A stretch of 64,000 bases of DNA from RGZA01 sp964568585 (GCA_964568585.1 CAZMQI010000003.1:47284-111283); one strand, 5' to 3'; shown: positions 26,412 through 36,912, counted from the first letter of the stretch. Made by a program: numbers and translations. The notes: generated from the sequence alone by a model not told the origin.

Positions 26412-29400
26412 ATGCTGGGTTTTCTAGACGAATTTTTTGCCGGAATCTTGCTGCTGTTTAAGCAGCCGGTGGAATCGTTCATCAATCTTGAAACGGCCGA
26501 TGATGATACGACGCTGGTATCCAATGATGGATCATTGCTGAGTTATTTGAAAATCAGTGGCGCGCGCCAGATGATTGGCGGCGAAGAATATAACTGGATT
26601 ATCGATCAGGCAACGTTGAAGCTTGGTGCGCGTTTCGATCGCCCCGGCCAAGCGATGCAATTCTATTTCTACCGCGATCCTGACCGTATTGGCCGCACGC
26701 TGCACAAGATGATGACGCCGAACCGTATGTCGGCAGCAGCGATAGGTATTGATCTGGATGATTTGCTCAAAGAACGTCAGCGCAATCTTTCAAATTATTT
26801 GGCGCTTGAAGAAATGTATCTGGTGCTGTGGACGCGTCCATCAGGCTTAACACCGAATGAATACAAACGCGCGCAAGAAACCCGCAAGGATGTGAAATGG
26901 CATGCGGCAAAAAATGCACAAATGCCATTTGCCGCGCTTGAACCATTGCGGTTGAAGCACAAAGCGTTTGTATCGAACATCTCTGAATCACTGTTCGAGC
27001 TTGGCATCGTTTCCAACGTAATGGAAGTACATGATGCATTGCGTGCGGTGCGTGCCAGCATCTATCCAAATCTGGATAACGATAAATGGAAAGCATGTTT
27101 GCCCGGCGACCCGATTGCGCCGCGCCGCCCACGTTATAAACGCGATTGGTCAGATTTGTTATGGCCGCCGATTTCACAACAGCTTTGCCCGATGGATGCC
27201 GAAGTACTCGGCCCTAGCACGGTGCGTGTTGGTGATTTGGCATGGGCGGCAACCGACATGTCGCTTGGACCATCCGATGCGTCACCATTTCCGCAATTAC
27301 TCAACCGCTTAATCGAAGCGAACATGCCATTCCGCATTTCGTTCATGATTGAAAGCGGCGGCGTGACGGGTGAAAATTTCCGTAAGCTTGCGGCGTCATT
27401 GCTCGCATTTTCCAACGGCATCAATCGCCAGATTAAAGATACGTTGAACGAGTTGATTGCGTTGTCGCAAAGTGATCCGGTTGTAAAACTCAGAATCTCC
27501 TATGCGACCTATGCGCCTGCGGGCGATAAAAAACTCATCGAAACGCGCCTTGCGAATTTAATGCAAGCCGCCGAATCATGGGGCTATTGTCAGGTTGCGA
27601 ATATCTGCGGCGATCCGCTCGAAGCGGTGATGTCGTCCGTGCTTGGTATTTCGTGTTCCGCAACGGCGCCCCCCGGTGTTGCACCACTTCGTGAAGTTGT
27701 GAAGATGTTGCCATGGCAACGGTCATGTTCACCGTTCAATGATGGTGCGGTGATTTTGCGTTCCCCTGATGGTCGAATCTGGCCATACCAGATGGGTACG
27801 GCGTTGACTACCACATGGTTCGATTTGATTTTCGCACAACCTGGTTCTGGTAAATCGGTTCTCATGAACGCGAAAAATCTTGGCTGCTGTTTATCAGCAG
27901 GTATGAGCAAATTGCCGTTCATCGCCATCCTTGATATTGGCCCATCATCATCAGGGCTAATCTCGCTACTTAAAGATGCATTGCCTGCTGACCGCCGCCA
28001 AGAAGTTCTGCATTTCAAATTATTGATGACACCGGAATATGCGGTGAACCCGTTTGATACGCAGCTCGGTTGCCGTTACGCATTGCCCGATGAACGCGCC
28101 TATCTTTGTGAACTTCTCACATTAATTTGCACACCGCCAGGTCAAGACACGCCCTATGACGGTATGACACAGCTAGTTGGGTTTTGCGTTGATGAAATGT
28201 ACCGTTGGCGCGATGATGCGGAAGCGAATGCCGAAGCACGCCCATATTTGGAACTCATCGAACCGCGCGTGGATGATGCCATCAAGAAAATGAATTTGGT
28301 GCTGCCACCTGAACCCTATTGGTGGGAAGTGGTGGATGCGCTGTATGATGCCGGTGCAAAACATGAAGCAATGCTAGCGCAACGCCATGCTGTCCCGACC
28401 TTGGTGGATGCTGTTACTGCTGCGCGCCGCCCGCAAATTAGAGCATTCTTGGATGAAACCGCCATCGGCCCCAGCGCAGAAGGTGTTATCCATGCGTTTG
28501 AACGTATGATTGCATCGGCTATTCGTGAGTTTCCAATTCTTGCTGGCGTAACGCGGTTCGATACCGGTACGGCGCGCGTGGCATCGGTAGATTTACAGGA
28601 AGTATCCCCGCAAGGCGATGCATCCGCTGACCGTCAAACCGCTATTATGTACATGCTTGCACGCCATACACTTATTCGTGCGTGGTGGCTCAATCCCGAT
28701 AGCCTTCGTAACGTAACCCCGCGTTATCGTCCGCATCATGACGAACGTTTGAAAGAAATTCGCGAAATTCCAAAACGTCTTTGCTATGACGAATTCCATC
28801 GTACCGCGAACAGTTTTGCTGTGCGCGCGCAGCTCATCCGCGACGTGCGCGAAGGCCGTAAATGGGGTGTACAAATCGTCCTTGCATCCCAATTGCTTAA
28901 TGACTTCACCGCAGACATGATTGATTTGGCGACGGGTATCTGGGTGTGCGGTTCAACCGCATCGGAACGCGCGATTAATGATTTGGGCGAAAAATTCTCC
29001 CTTTCCGAAACAGCACGCTGGGTTGTGCGTTATCGTTTGACGGGTCCAAAGCCGAGCGGTTCGCCCGTATTGCTAATTCTGTCAACGACCGAAGGTCGCT
29101 ATGAGCAGCATCTTGTGAACACCCTTGGCCCGATTGAGTTATGGGCACTGTCCACATCTGCCGAAGACGTGGTTATCCGTAGCAAGCTGTATGAAAAGGT
29201 AGGGGCAACCAAGGCGCGACGACTTTTAGCAACCCTATTCCCCGGCGGTACCGCCCGCCATGAAATCCGCCGCCGCGTGGTCATCCGTACCGAACGCGGT
29301 GAACTAACCACCAACGCCCAACAGGCCGTTATGCAGGAAATGGTGGATGAATTAGCAGCTTATGTGACCAGAGAGGTGCTGGACGGCGTGCTTGAAGTTG

Positions 29401-29507
29401 AAAAACGCGCAGCCGCCGAAAAGGCCAAGGAAGCCGAAGCAAATAAAGTTACTAAAAAACGTGATTTTTCGGGTTCAAGTTCGCGTGCATCCGGCACGCC
29501 CCGCTAA
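26412..29507 (+). CDS. dotO: DotO/IcmB, VirB4-like ATPase (TraU of IncI)
   Basis: A 1031-residue cytoplasmic or membrane-associated ATPase that powers assembly or transfer. The P-loop GSGKS is at 478-482 (FAQPGSGKSVLM). Downstream, RLCYDEFHR (Walker B region) and VQIVLASQLLNDF fit the VirB4/DotO motor domain. Length matches DotO (about 1009). The start may be ATG 26412 or TTG 26403. GTTAA and TACTCTA motifs and a GATTC site (26318) lie upstream, shared with dotH. dotM follows after 48 bp. Confidence 0.94.
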   Translation: MLGFLDEFFAGILLLFKQPVESFINLETADDDTTLVSNDGSLLSYLKISGARQMIGGEEYNWIIDQATLKLGARFDRPGQAMQFYFYRDPDRIGRTLHKMMTPNRMSAAAIGIDLDDLLKERQRNLSNYLALEEMYLVLWTRPSGLTPNEYKRAQETRKDVKWHAAKNAQMPFAALEPLRLKHKAFVSNISESLFELGIVSNVMEVHDALRAVRASIYPNLDNDKWKACLPGDPIAPRRPRYKRDWSDLLWPPISQQLCPMDAEVLGPSTVRVGDLAWAATDMSLGPSDASPFPQLLNRLIEANMPFRISFMIESGGVTGENFRKLAASLLAFSNGINRQIKDTLNELIALSQSDPVVKLRISYATYAPAGDKKLIETRLANLMQAAESWGYCQVANICGDPLEAVMSSVLGISCSATAPPGVAPLREVVKMLPWQRSCSPFNDGAVILRSPDGRIWPYQMGTALTTTWFDLIFAQPGSGKSVLMNAKNLGCCLSAGMSKLPFIAILDIGPSSSGLISLLKDALPADRRQEVLHFKLLMTPEYAVNPFDTQLGCRYALPDERAYLCELLTLICTPPGQDTPYDGMTQLVGFCVDEMYRWRDDAEANAEARPYLELIEPRVDDAIKKMNLVLPPEPYWWEVVDALYDAGAKHEAMLAQRHAVPTLVDAVTAARRPQIRAFLDETAIGPSAEGVIHAFERMIASAIREFPILAGVTRFDTGTARVASVDLQEVSPQGDASADRQTAIMYMLARHTLIRAWWLNPDSLRNVTPRYRPHHDERLKEIREIPKRLCYDEFHRTANSFAVRAQLIRDVREGRKWGVQIVLASQLLNDFTADMIDLATGIWVCGSTASERAINDLGEKFSLSETARWVVRYRLTGPKPSGSPVLLILSTTEGRYEQHLVNTLGPIELWALSTSAEDVVIRSKLYEKVGATKARRLLATLFPGGTARHEIRRRVVIRTERGELTTNAQQAVMQEMVDELAAYVTREVLDGVLEVEKRAAAEKAKEAEANKVTKKRDFSGSSSRASGTPR

Positions 29508-29555
29508 TATAATATGCTGATGTAATGATTCGAGTAGTTATAACGAGAAGTAGCA

Positions 29556-30776
29556 ATGGCTCAACAACCCAAAGCAGATGATGTAGAAATCACAATGGTG
29601 CTGATTGTCGCCATGGGATTCCTATTCATGTGGGGATTATGGTCGTATGCCAAGCAGCCGATGGTCGAAGCCATCCGCTGGGTAAAGTGGACAGAAGTTT
29701 CCGTGTTTCAATTGATTGATCCGAAATTGGCACGTGACCGCGAACTTCTGGAAACATTAAAGAACGATCAAGCGCTCATCAAACAGATGAGCGAAGAAAT
29801 GGATTTACAAAAAAAGAAATACACCGTCGAAGGATGGATTGCTAACAAACTGCTGGCGCCGGAAGTATTGTGGGATATTTCGAACCGTGTGGGTGTTTAT
29901 TCGCGCGTGCCGATTATCATGGGATTGATGGCGGGCGCAATTTTTTATATGTTCTTCTCGTTCCGCACAAAATACAAAACCGCCTATGATCTGGAAGGGC
30001 TTATCCGTATCCAGTCAAAACAATGGCCTGTTATATCGCCAATTGAAAACTTCAGCCCGACGGATGCGAATGCGCGCAAACCCGGCGAGCCGGTTCCTGC
30101 TGATTTACCGTTGTTTTCCGAAGCATTATCACCTGAAGAATGGGTCGCGCATCAGCGCATTCCCATCGTCAATAAAATCCCTGATAAGGATGCATTGCGC
30201 CGCGCCTATCTGGCGCAGCTAGGCCCGCGCTGGACTGGCATGAGTTGTATGACACCTGCACAACGTTGTCTGATGGCATCTTTTGCATTAAAGGGCGCAC
30301 AAAAACGCCGCGACAGCGATAACCTTTTGGGACGCGTGGCGACGCACTGGAACCATAAAACGGATTTCACGCCTTCCGTCGAATTGATGGCTGAGGTTGA
30401 TAAGGTGCTTGCCGATCCAAAAGTTGGCGGCGAGGCGATGAAGGTGGCTAGCCGTTTTGCGTATCGCACCACGGCGTTGATTGGCGTGTTGAAATGGGCG
30501 CGTGAACGTGGCGGTGTGCTTGCACCGGCAACCTTTATCTGGCTGCGCGGTCATGACCGCGCATTATGGTATCCACTCAATAATTTTGGTCGCAGAGCGT
30601 ATCATGCCGAAGCTGCTGGCGCGATGGCGCATTTCATGGCTGAAAAAATCGCCGGAAAACCATTACCCATTCCGCGCTTGGAAACAGCCATTCTTACCAT
30701 TACCCAATACTGGGGCATTAATAATCCTGTGGTTCCACCGCTTGAAGAAAACACCAAAAAAATCACTAAAACATAA
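29556..30776 (+). CDS. dotM: DotM/IcmP coupling-complex protein (TrbA of IncI)
   Basis: A 406-residue protein with two N-terminal spans (about 12-31 and 117-137) and a cytoplasmic domain. The C-terminal signature FIWLRGHDRALWYPLNNFGRRAYHAEAAGAMAHF is characteristic of IcmP (376 in Legionella). With DotL and DotN it forms the coupling complex that feeds substrates to the channel. The next gene is 12 bp downstream, with dotL after that, so the trio is probably one transcript. GATTC site at 29528. Confidence 0.93.
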   Translation: MAQQPKADDVEITMVLIVAMGFLFMWGLWSYAKQPMVEAIRWVKWTEVSVFQLIDPKLARDRELLETLKNDQALIKQMSEEMDLQKKKYTVEGWIANKLLAPEVLWDISNRVGVYSRVPIIMGLMAGAIFYMFFSFRTKYKTAYDLEGLIRIQSKQWPVISPIENFSPTDANARKPGEPVPADLPLFSEALSPEEWVAHQRIPIVNKIPDKDALRRAYLAQLGPRWTGMSCMTPAQRCLMASFALKGAQKRRDSDNLLGRVATHWNHKTDFTPSVELMAEVDKVLADPKVGGEAMKVASRFAYRTTALIGVLKWARERGGVLAPATFIWLRGHDRALWYPLNNFGRRAYHAEAAGAMAHFMAEKIAGKPLPIPRLETAILTITQYWGINNPVVPPLEENTKKITKT

Positions 30777-30788
30777 GGAAGTAAGTGT

Positions 30789-31289
30789 ATGACCAAATTT
30801 CTACGTTCCAAACGCAACCGCGGCCATTTCGTAGTAGTTAGCGATGATGTACTCGTGGCTGATCTGCGTCAGGCAAAGACATCAGGTGTTGTCCGTTTGA
30901 AACTTGCCGATTTGACCTTCGCGCATTTCCATGTACGCAGCGATGATCAGGGATCAAAACTTGGTTTTACCACAGGCCGTGATGATTTTGTGGTACTTGG
31001 TGTATTCAATGATCGCGGCGATGCCGATAATCTGCTGAAAGAAATCCGCAATGAAATGCTGCAGATTGAAAAGTTGCACCGGGTCTTCAGCCTTCGCACC
31101 TTCCTGACCGCGATGTCAGTCATCATCACATTGGTATTCCTTATCTGGTTTTATGGAAAAGCCACGCAGCAAAATCTTCCGCAACTCAATGAACCACTCG
31201 CTCTTGAAGAACCGTTCCGTGAACCAGGTCCTGCAGCTGAACCCGGCAGGCCCATGGATGCGGATAGTAAGTTAACTGCCCCTGAATAA
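30789..31289 (+). CDS. Unknown membrane protein between dotM and dotL
   Basis: A 166-residue protein: a positively charged start (MTKFLRSKRNRG), a cytoplasmic alpha/beta domain (about 10-95), one span at about 105-123 (MSVIITLVFLIWFYG) and a proline/glutamate-rich tail. Not recognised. In R64 the gene between trbA and trbC (trbB) encodes a DsbC-like protein, but this one has no CxxC. Its place in the dotM-dotL operon suggests a coupling-complex accessory (inference). Strong AAGGAAG ribosome site. Confidence 0.65.
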   Translation: MTKFLRSKRNRGHFVVVSDDVLVADLRQAKTSGVVRLKLADLTFAHFHVRSDDQGSKLGFTTGRDDFVVLGVFNDRGDADNLLKEIRNEMLQIEKLHRVFSLRTFLTAMSVIITLVFLIWFYGKATQQNLPQLNEPLALEEPFREPGPAAEPGRPMDADSKLTAPE

Positions 31290-31318
31290 CATTTTTGGAA
31301 AAGATTGACACATAAGCC

Positions 31319-33799
31319 ATGGCCGTCATCCCCGTAAAATACCGAGTTCATCGATCGCGGCGCTACCGCGATGCACGCCCCACGGGCGAGCGTATTGCCG
31401 AGTCCATGGGTTCGACAAATACCATCAGCTATGTGTATTTCTCGCTCGCGATGGCGATGATTATTCTGCCGATGGTGGGCTTGAACTTTGCATTGGCAAT
31501 TGCCGATGTACTGGCAGTGGTGGCGTGGCTTTATGCACGCTGGTTCAACGCGCAGAAGTTTAGTCTGCCGCTCAAGATGCCATCTTATTCCGAACGCAAG
31601 GATCCTAAAAATCCTATTCCAGGTACCGACGGTGTCGCAGGAAAATCGGAAGGTATTCTGTTTCTTGGCAACGAACGCGATCCGAAGACGGGTAAGGAAT
31701 TATGGCTGACGAACAGCGATGCGCGCACCCATACATTATTCCTTGGTACAACGGGTACCGGTAAAACCGAAGGTTTGAAATCGCTGGTTAGCAATGCGCT
31801 GAGTTGGGGTTCGGGCTTCGTATATGTGGATGGTAAAGCCGATACCGATTTGTGGGCAGGTCTGTACGGTTTGGCGCGCCGCTTTGGCCGCGAAGATGAT
31901 TTGCTTGTTCTGAATTATATTACTGGTAACTCCGATGATGCGTCGGTTTCCAATACGATGAATCCGTTCGCCAATGGCTCATCCTCCTTCCTTTCCAATA
32001 TGATCACCAGTTTGATGCCGGATGCTGGCGGCGATAACGCGATGTGGAAAGAGCGTGCGGTGGCGCTCATGTTCGCGTTGATGCCTGCGCTAACCTTCAA
32101 GCGCGATAAGCAAGGCCTGCTGATGGATATCGGCACGGTGCGTGAATTCATCGAGTTGAAGCCGATTGTGCGCCTATCACGCGATACGACGATGCCGGAA
32201 CGCATCATCCGTGGTTTGCAGGGCTATCTATCAACCTTGCCAGGTTACGTGGATGAAGCATTTGATGATGATGGTAATGAAAAACCACCAAGCCCCGATG
32301 CGCCGATGTACGATTTGCAGATTGCGCGTCAGCAGCACGGCTATCTCTCAATGCAGTTTACCCGCGCGTTCCAATCGCTCGCTGATGAATATGGTTTTAT
32401 CTTTAGAGCGCAGCTTGCCGATATTGATACCATCGACGTGGTGTTGAACCGCCGCATGCTGATCGGTCTTATCCCGTCACTTGAAAAGTCAGGCGATGAA
32501 GCGGCGAACTTGGGTAAAATCATCGCCGCATCCTTGAAGGGCATGATGGGTTCTACCCTTGGCGCGTCCGTGGAAGGTTCGTGGGAAGATACGATTGAAA
32601 GCAAGCAGACACGCTCGCCATCACCTTACATGACCGTATTCGACGAAGTCGGTTACTATACCGCGCAAGGTATGGCGGTGATGGCCGCGCAGGCTCGTTC
32701 GCTCGGCTTCGCTCTTGTGTTTGCCGCGCAGGATATTCCCGCGATGGAAAAGCGCGTGAAGCAGGAAGCTCACTCCATCTTGGGTAACTGCAACTTGAAA
32801 ATTTTCGGTAAACTCGAAGATCCTTTGGAAACCAAAAAGTTCTTCGATGACCATGTGGGAACCGTGTGGCTTTATGAAAGTACCGGTTTTAATGCGCCGA
32901 CCAATTTGATGTCGTCATTCTTCGTCAACAACCCCTACATTGATAACCGTCAAACGGGTACCTTGCAGGAACGTAAACGTACCAACTATGACTGGCTACG
33001 CGAAATGCGCGAAGGTCAGGTCATCATGATGTTCCACGATTTCATCGTCTCAGCTCAGTTATTCCATGCCGAACCTAAAAAAGTCAGGGCGATGCGGGTG
33101 CAACGTTTGCTTCCTGTCCCCGGCTTTACTACCAGCACGCAGGCCAAGGAACGTATGGTGGCTGATTTATCGCGCAAACTGGATGATCCGGAATGGATTG
33201 CGGCAAAGGCGATGTCACCAGCACAAGTGCAACCGGAGATTAAAGCACTTAGCGTTGGTTATGAAACGGCGCAAGCAGCAGGCCTTGATCCGATTAAATC
33301 GGCAATGGCGGCTCTTGCCGGACTATCCGAACTTGCTGAAAAAGCCAAAGAAGAAGAAAAGGCCAGCGGTGGGTCGGGTCGCGGCAAAATCAATATGGAC
33401 GAGCTGGATAATGTAGAGGAAGTGCAGCAGCAAGAACAAGCCGCGCAACCACAACAGCAACGCATGCAAATAGCGCCATCTTACCAAGACCCAGATACAG
33501 TCCAGGCCCAATACAATACTGATAATGGCAGCGGTAACGGCCAGCAGACCAATACGCGCGCAGGCTTTGGAGATGATTTTGATTATCGTCCGCGTGCTAC
33601 CAGCAAGCTCAAGAAGATGGGCGTTGGTCTTGAAGACATCGCAGCCATCAAAGCTAAAGATCTCGTTGGTAAAAACGCAGAAAGCGTTGCGCTCAAAGAC
33701 GTGTCGCCTGAAATCGCTGCGCTTCTGCAAAAAGGCGCGCAGAATATTTCACAAACGCTGTTCCACGATGTCCGTGGCACCGGCGGCGATGCCGAGTGA
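31319..33799 (+). CDS. dotL: DotL/IcmO type IV coupling protein ATPase (TrbC of IncI)
   Basis: An 826-residue membrane ATPase that recognises substrates and hands them to the channel. N-terminal spans lie at about 38-70, the P-loop GTTGTGKT at 143-150, and YMTVFDEVGYY is the Walker B region. The VirD4-like core continues to about 620. The C-terminal tail is Gln/Glu-rich, then ends in a conserved-looking helical segment (about 760-815). In Legionella the DotL tail binds the IcmS/IcmW/LvgA adaptors; none are recognisable here, so the tail may bind other partners. Confidence 0.95.
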   Translation: MAVIPVKYRVHRSRRYRDARPTGERIAESMGSTNTISYVYFSLAMAMIILPMVGLNFALAIADVLAVVAWLYARWFNAQKFSLPLKMPSYSERKDPKNPIPGTDGVAGKSEGILFLGNERDPKTGKELWLTNSDARTHTLFLGTTGTGKTEGLKSLVSNALSWGSGFVYVDGKADTDLWAGLYGLARRFGREDDLLVLNYITGNSDDASVSNTMNPFANGSSSFLSNMITSLMPDAGGDNAMWKERAVALMFALMPALTFKRDKQGLLMDIGTVREFIELKPIVRLSRDTTMPERIIRGLQGYLSTLPGYVDEAFDDDGNEKPPSPDAPMYDLQIARQQHGYLSMQFTRAFQSLADEYGFIFRAQLADIDTIDVVLNRRMLIGLIPSLEKSGDEAANLGKIIAASLKGMMGSTLGASVEGSWEDTIESKQTRSPSPYMTVFDEVGYYTAQGMAVMAAQARSLGFALVFAAQDIPAMEKRVKQEAHSILGNCNLKIFGKLEDPLETKKFFDDHVGTVWLYESTGFNAPTNLMSSFFVNNPYIDNRQTGTLQERKRTNYDWLREMREGQVIMMFHDFIVSAQLFHAEPKKVRAMRVQRLLPVPGFTTSTQAKERMVADLSRKLDDPEWIAAKAMSPAQVQPEIKALSVGYETAQAAGLDPIKSAMAALAGLSELAEKAKEEEKASGGSGRGKINMDELDNVEEVQQQEQAAQPQQQRMQIAPSYQDPDTVQAQYNTDNGSGNGQQTNTRAGFGDDFDYRPRATSKLKKMGVGLEDIAAIKAKDLVGKNAESVALKDVSPEIAALLQKGAQNISQTLFHDVRGTGGDAE

Positions 33800-33819
33800 G
33801 TTGTTAGCGGAGGATACCA

Positions 33820-34008
33820 GTGATTGATCTAAAAAGTTGGCTGCCTTCTTCACTGGTTGATAGTTTAAAAGGCTTTGCCGTCACTCCTGGAGGTGACGAT
33901 AAGAATGTGGACCCAGGCAAGGGTGGATGCTGCTTGGTGATCTTCGGATTTATTGTCCTTATGGTGTCGGGTGGATTGCCATTGTTGCTTGGCATGATTA
34001 AAAAATAA
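33820..34008 (+). CDS. Small single-span membrane protein (62 aa)
   Basis: GTG start at 33820 with an ideal GGAGG site, 20 bp after dotL. The 62-residue product has a short amphipathic N-terminus, a Gly/Asp-rich hinge and a C-terminal span (GGCCLVIFGFIVLMVSGGLPLLLG). Not recognised. Coupled to dotL, it may be a small accessory of the coupling complex. Confidence 0.65.
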   Translation: MIDLKSWLPSSLVDSLKGFAVTPGGDDKNVDPGKGGCCLVIFGFIVLMVSGGLPLLLGMIKK

Positions 34009-34205
34009 AATTGTGATTGTACAATTCTGCCTTCGCGCCCTACCAAGTTAACCTTTCCTTATCAGAAAATTAAACTTTACTTCATATAATCTTAAAGGTG
34101 TTTTTACTATAATGATGCTTGTAATAGCTTGAATGGTATTAGGTTTTTGAGCGCTATGTTTGAACGCTCTTAACCACAAAAATTTTACCAAGAGGATTTA
34201 AAAGC

Positions 34206-34751
34206 GTGACAAACCAAACAGCTTTTTTTGAACGCAAAACAATCCATAAGCTTTTCTCAGCTGTGTTCGTTCTGTTGGTTTCACTGTTGTTCATATCAGC
34301 TGCACATGCTGATCTTTACTGCGATCCACAAATTAAAGCCAAAGCGCAACAAGACCGCCAAAATGCTATCATGAAAGATATCGCGCGGTTTGAAGGATCG
34401 TATGGTCAACCCAACAGTTTCGATGGTTTATTCTGCGGCGCTCAAATCACGTCTGGCTTTGACAAAATAGGCCAGAATTTGGTGGGCAATCTCACTAATC
34501 AGGTTAACAATCTTATCACCCAGTTATTTCAGCAAGCATGTAAGGCTGCAATCGCGCCCATTCAAAACCTCGCTGCACAAACCTGCGTTCCTAATTTTGC
34601 AAATGTGTATTTTGATACAAGCTTCCTGAACTTTAATTTGAATAAAAATAACTACTGTCCTGGCACGCAGCTTATTCAGGTAACGCCAGTGATGGGTGGT
34701 TCTACCGGACAGGGTGGCGGTAATTACAGCGTTCCAGATTTATATTGGTGA
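34206..34751 (+). CDS. Secreted Cys-containing protein, unknown
   Basis: A 181-residue product from GTG 34206 (AGAGGA site), with a signal peptide ending AHA-DL. The mature part has five cysteines, an amphipathic region rich in Asn/Gln (NLVGNLTNQVNNLITQLFQQACKAAIAPIQNLAAQTC) and a Gly-rich tail. Not recognised. Its stop overlaps the ATG of the next gene (TGATG), so the two are translationally coupled. It belongs to the block of secreted unknowns in the Dot/Icm locus. Confidence 0.7.
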   Translation: MTNQTAFFERKTIHKLFSAVFVLLVSLLFISAAHADLYCDPQIKAKAQQDRQNAIMKDIARFEGSYGQPNSFDGLFCGAQITSGFDKIGQNLVGNLTNQVNNLITQLFQQACKAAIAPIQNLAAQTCVPNFANVYFDTSFLNFNLNKNNYCPGTQLIQVTPVMGGSTGQGGGNYSVPDLYW

Positions 34752-36304
34752 TGAATATGAAACCCTTATCACGTATAAAAACGAACTTAAAACCATCTAC
34801 ATGCATCATGGCGCTCGTACTGCTGTTGGCACCCACGCCATCGCATGCCGACATTCCTTCAAGTTTAATTACGGCCATTTTCGGTTCAGGATTTATGAAT
34901 GGCGGCCAGCTTCCCAGCAATGCAGGAACAACCGTTAAAGACCAAGTCATTCCATTGCTTCAACAGCTTGCAATTCTAAATAATGATGCTGCCGGGGTAA
35001 ACAATCAAGGTCAGCGTTTGATGACCGAGACGGATATTAAACGTTCAACCTACGAACAACAAGTCGCGTGGGAACGTGAACGCAAACTGCGTGATGATGA
35101 AATCGCCCGCAGCTATCCTGAAATGTCGAACCTTTCCTGTGCTCTTGCGACTGCAAATAAAAGTGTGCCGGCGATTGAAGTAGGGGTCGATAACGTTGTA
35201 GGCCAAGTGGTCGCCCTGTTATCAAGCTCCATGTACCGCAGTTTGGTATTGGATAGTGAAATTTCAGCCACCAAGAAAGCAAAGATTTGGTGCGCGCTGG
35301 GGGCAACCGGTAAAATCGGTGCATGTAAGACTGAAGCCGATGCTTTGGTAGAGGGATCGGATAGAGGTCGCCACGCTGCTATTACACGCAAGGTTTCCAT
35401 TCCATGCGATATGCGAAGTGTTGTACAAGATTTCTCGAAAATGAATAACGATAACTGGGCACCAAGCTCACGCAGCAATAAAGAATGTATTGCTGCAATT
35501 CTTGCAATCGCTAACGAATTCCCTATATCCACATCACTGCAAACCGAAGAAGAAGTGAATAGCTTTTCGGGCAGAAAAAAATGGGATTTAAAAGTCAACC
35601 AGATTGCACAAGCCGCAGCGACCAAAGGTGGCGTATTCCAGCAATTCGCGGATCGCGTATCGGTAGCAAAAACTTCGCAACCTAACTGTGATGACGGATT
35701 GAAAGGTGGCAGCGAAGATGTTTATTCACTGCTGGAAAGAGTATATCAAAATTTCAGCCGCAGCACCGAAGTAGCACCATTCGGATTGCCACCGAACGAA
35801 TTCTGCCTTAGCAAACGGTTAATACGGCAAGGCAAGCGTTTGTTGATGAACCGTTATGCTCAGAACGAACGCGGTAAAGATAATATGGCCGCAAAGCTTG
35901 ATGCGTTGGTTGATATCAGTATCGAAAATTATGGAACATCCAACCAGCTTGCCATTTTCACCAGCGATGCCCCAGTTGCAAATACCTATGGGCCAATGGA
36001 TGGCACGCTTGCCGATCGCGGCGTGAAGGGTGCAGAGAATGACCATAACGAGGAGCTGCTCGGTGCCATCCGCCAATTGACCAGCGCTATTCAAACCATG
36101 AACACCGGTGTCTATGCAGGCAAACCGCAGGAAGTGCGTTTAAAGAAGCGTGCCCCTTCCACGAAGCCAGCAGTTGCTGGACAAGCAGCCGAAATTACCG
36201 ACGCCCTAAAAGAAATGGGGCTCAAGGTGAGTTCACCTATGGCGCCATCGAATGGAATTTTGGGTCCCTTGACCCAAGAGTTCCCTGTGCTTCCGCCGCG
36301 ATAA
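34751..36304 (+). CDS. Large secreted protein of the Dot/Icm locus, unknown
   Basis: About 517 residues with a signal peptide (PSHA-DI). The mature protein is mostly helical, with scattered cysteines (for example LSCALATAN, IPCDMRS, KECIAA, FCLSKR) and a helical N-terminal region. The start ATG at 34751 overlaps the previous stop. No known family is recognised. IcmX/TraW is a periplasmic Dot/Icm protein of similar size that has not otherwise been found here, so this could fill that place; that is a guess from size and location only. It shares general layout with the 556-residue protein at 37167. Confidence 0.65.
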   Translation: MNMKPLSRIKTNLKPSTCIMALVLLLAPTPSHADIPSSLITAIFGSGFMNGGQLPSNAGTTVKDQVIPLLQQLAILNNDAAGVNNQGQRLMTETDIKRSTYEQQVAWERERKLRDDEIARSYPEMSNLSCALATANKSVPAIEVGVDNVVGQVVALLSSSMYRSLVLDSEISATKKAKIWCALGATGKIGACKTEADALVEGSDRGRHAAITRKVSIPCDMRSVVQDFSKMNNDNWAPSSRSNKECIAAILAIANEFPISTSLQTEEEVNSFSGRKKWDLKVNQIAQAAATKGGVFQQFADRVSVAKTSQPNCDDGLKGGSEDVYSLLERVYQNFSRSTEVAPFGLPPNEFCLSKRLIRQGKRLLMNRYAQNERGKDNMAAKLDALVDISIENYGTSNQLAIFTSDAPVANTYGPMDGTLADRGVKGAENDHNEELLGAIRQLTSAIQTMNTGVYAGKPQEVRLKKRAPSTKPAVAGQAAEITDALKEMGLKVSSPMAPSNGILGPLTQEFPVLPPR

Positions 36305-36540
36305 TCCATCACAATATCTGCACATCATTTTGCTTTTCCGGTTACCTTGGTTAAGCAAAAATTACTTTTGCGCGCGCCAATCTGTGCCACAAACTCATCA
36401 TATCGATATTGAAATACTCACAGCTATTTCAGGTGTTCCAGCTCGAATCAACGCATGGCGTGATGAAAGTAAATTAAGCCTCTGTTAAGAATCTAGGAGC
36501 AAATTAGGCTAAATTTATTAAGAATTTTAGGGAGTTTCCT

Positions 36541-36882
36541 ATGCGTATCGATTTTCGCAAGCTTTTAGCAGTTGGAGTATTGGCAGCAATATGTGCCATG
36601 CCAAGTCATTCCCAAGCTGACACCTATGACCAAGAAGACTTTCAGGGCGCCACCCAAGCCTTTGAGCAAAAAATGAAAGAGCAGGCAGACGAAAAGATGA
36701 AGGACGCCTTCAAGCAAATCAAATGTTACGAAAAACGAATGAATGCCGACGCAGCCAGAAAAAAACAAAAGGAAGCCGGTCAAAAAGGTACGCCATTTAC
36801 ACAAGATACATGGCCTGATTTTGAAAGCGCAAAAGGCATGACCGACAAATTGGGCAGCGATTTGTTCGATAAATGCGAATAA
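36541..36882 (+). CDS. Small secreted charged protein, unknown
   Basis: A 113-residue protein with a signal peptide (SQA-DT), then a Lys/Glu-rich helical segment (FEQKMKEQADEKMKDAFKQIKC) and two cysteines near the middle and the end. GGGAG ribosome site. A GAATC site lies about 50 bp upstream. Not recognised. It is the first gene of a trio with the next two, all exported. Confidence 0.6.
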   Translation: MRIDFRKLLAVGVLAAICAMPSHSQADTYDQEDFQGATQAFEQKMKEQADEKMKDAFKQIKCYEKRMNADAARKKQKEAGQKGTPFTQDTWPDFESAKGMTDKLGSDLFDKCE

Positions 36883-36912
36883 TTTGATTTGAATGGTGTT
36901 GGGAGTACAAGC

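Noticed and set aside
34745..34938. 80-codon frame at the start of the 517-aa gene
   Set aside because: It overlaps the well-supported signal peptide region in another frame and has no ribosome site.
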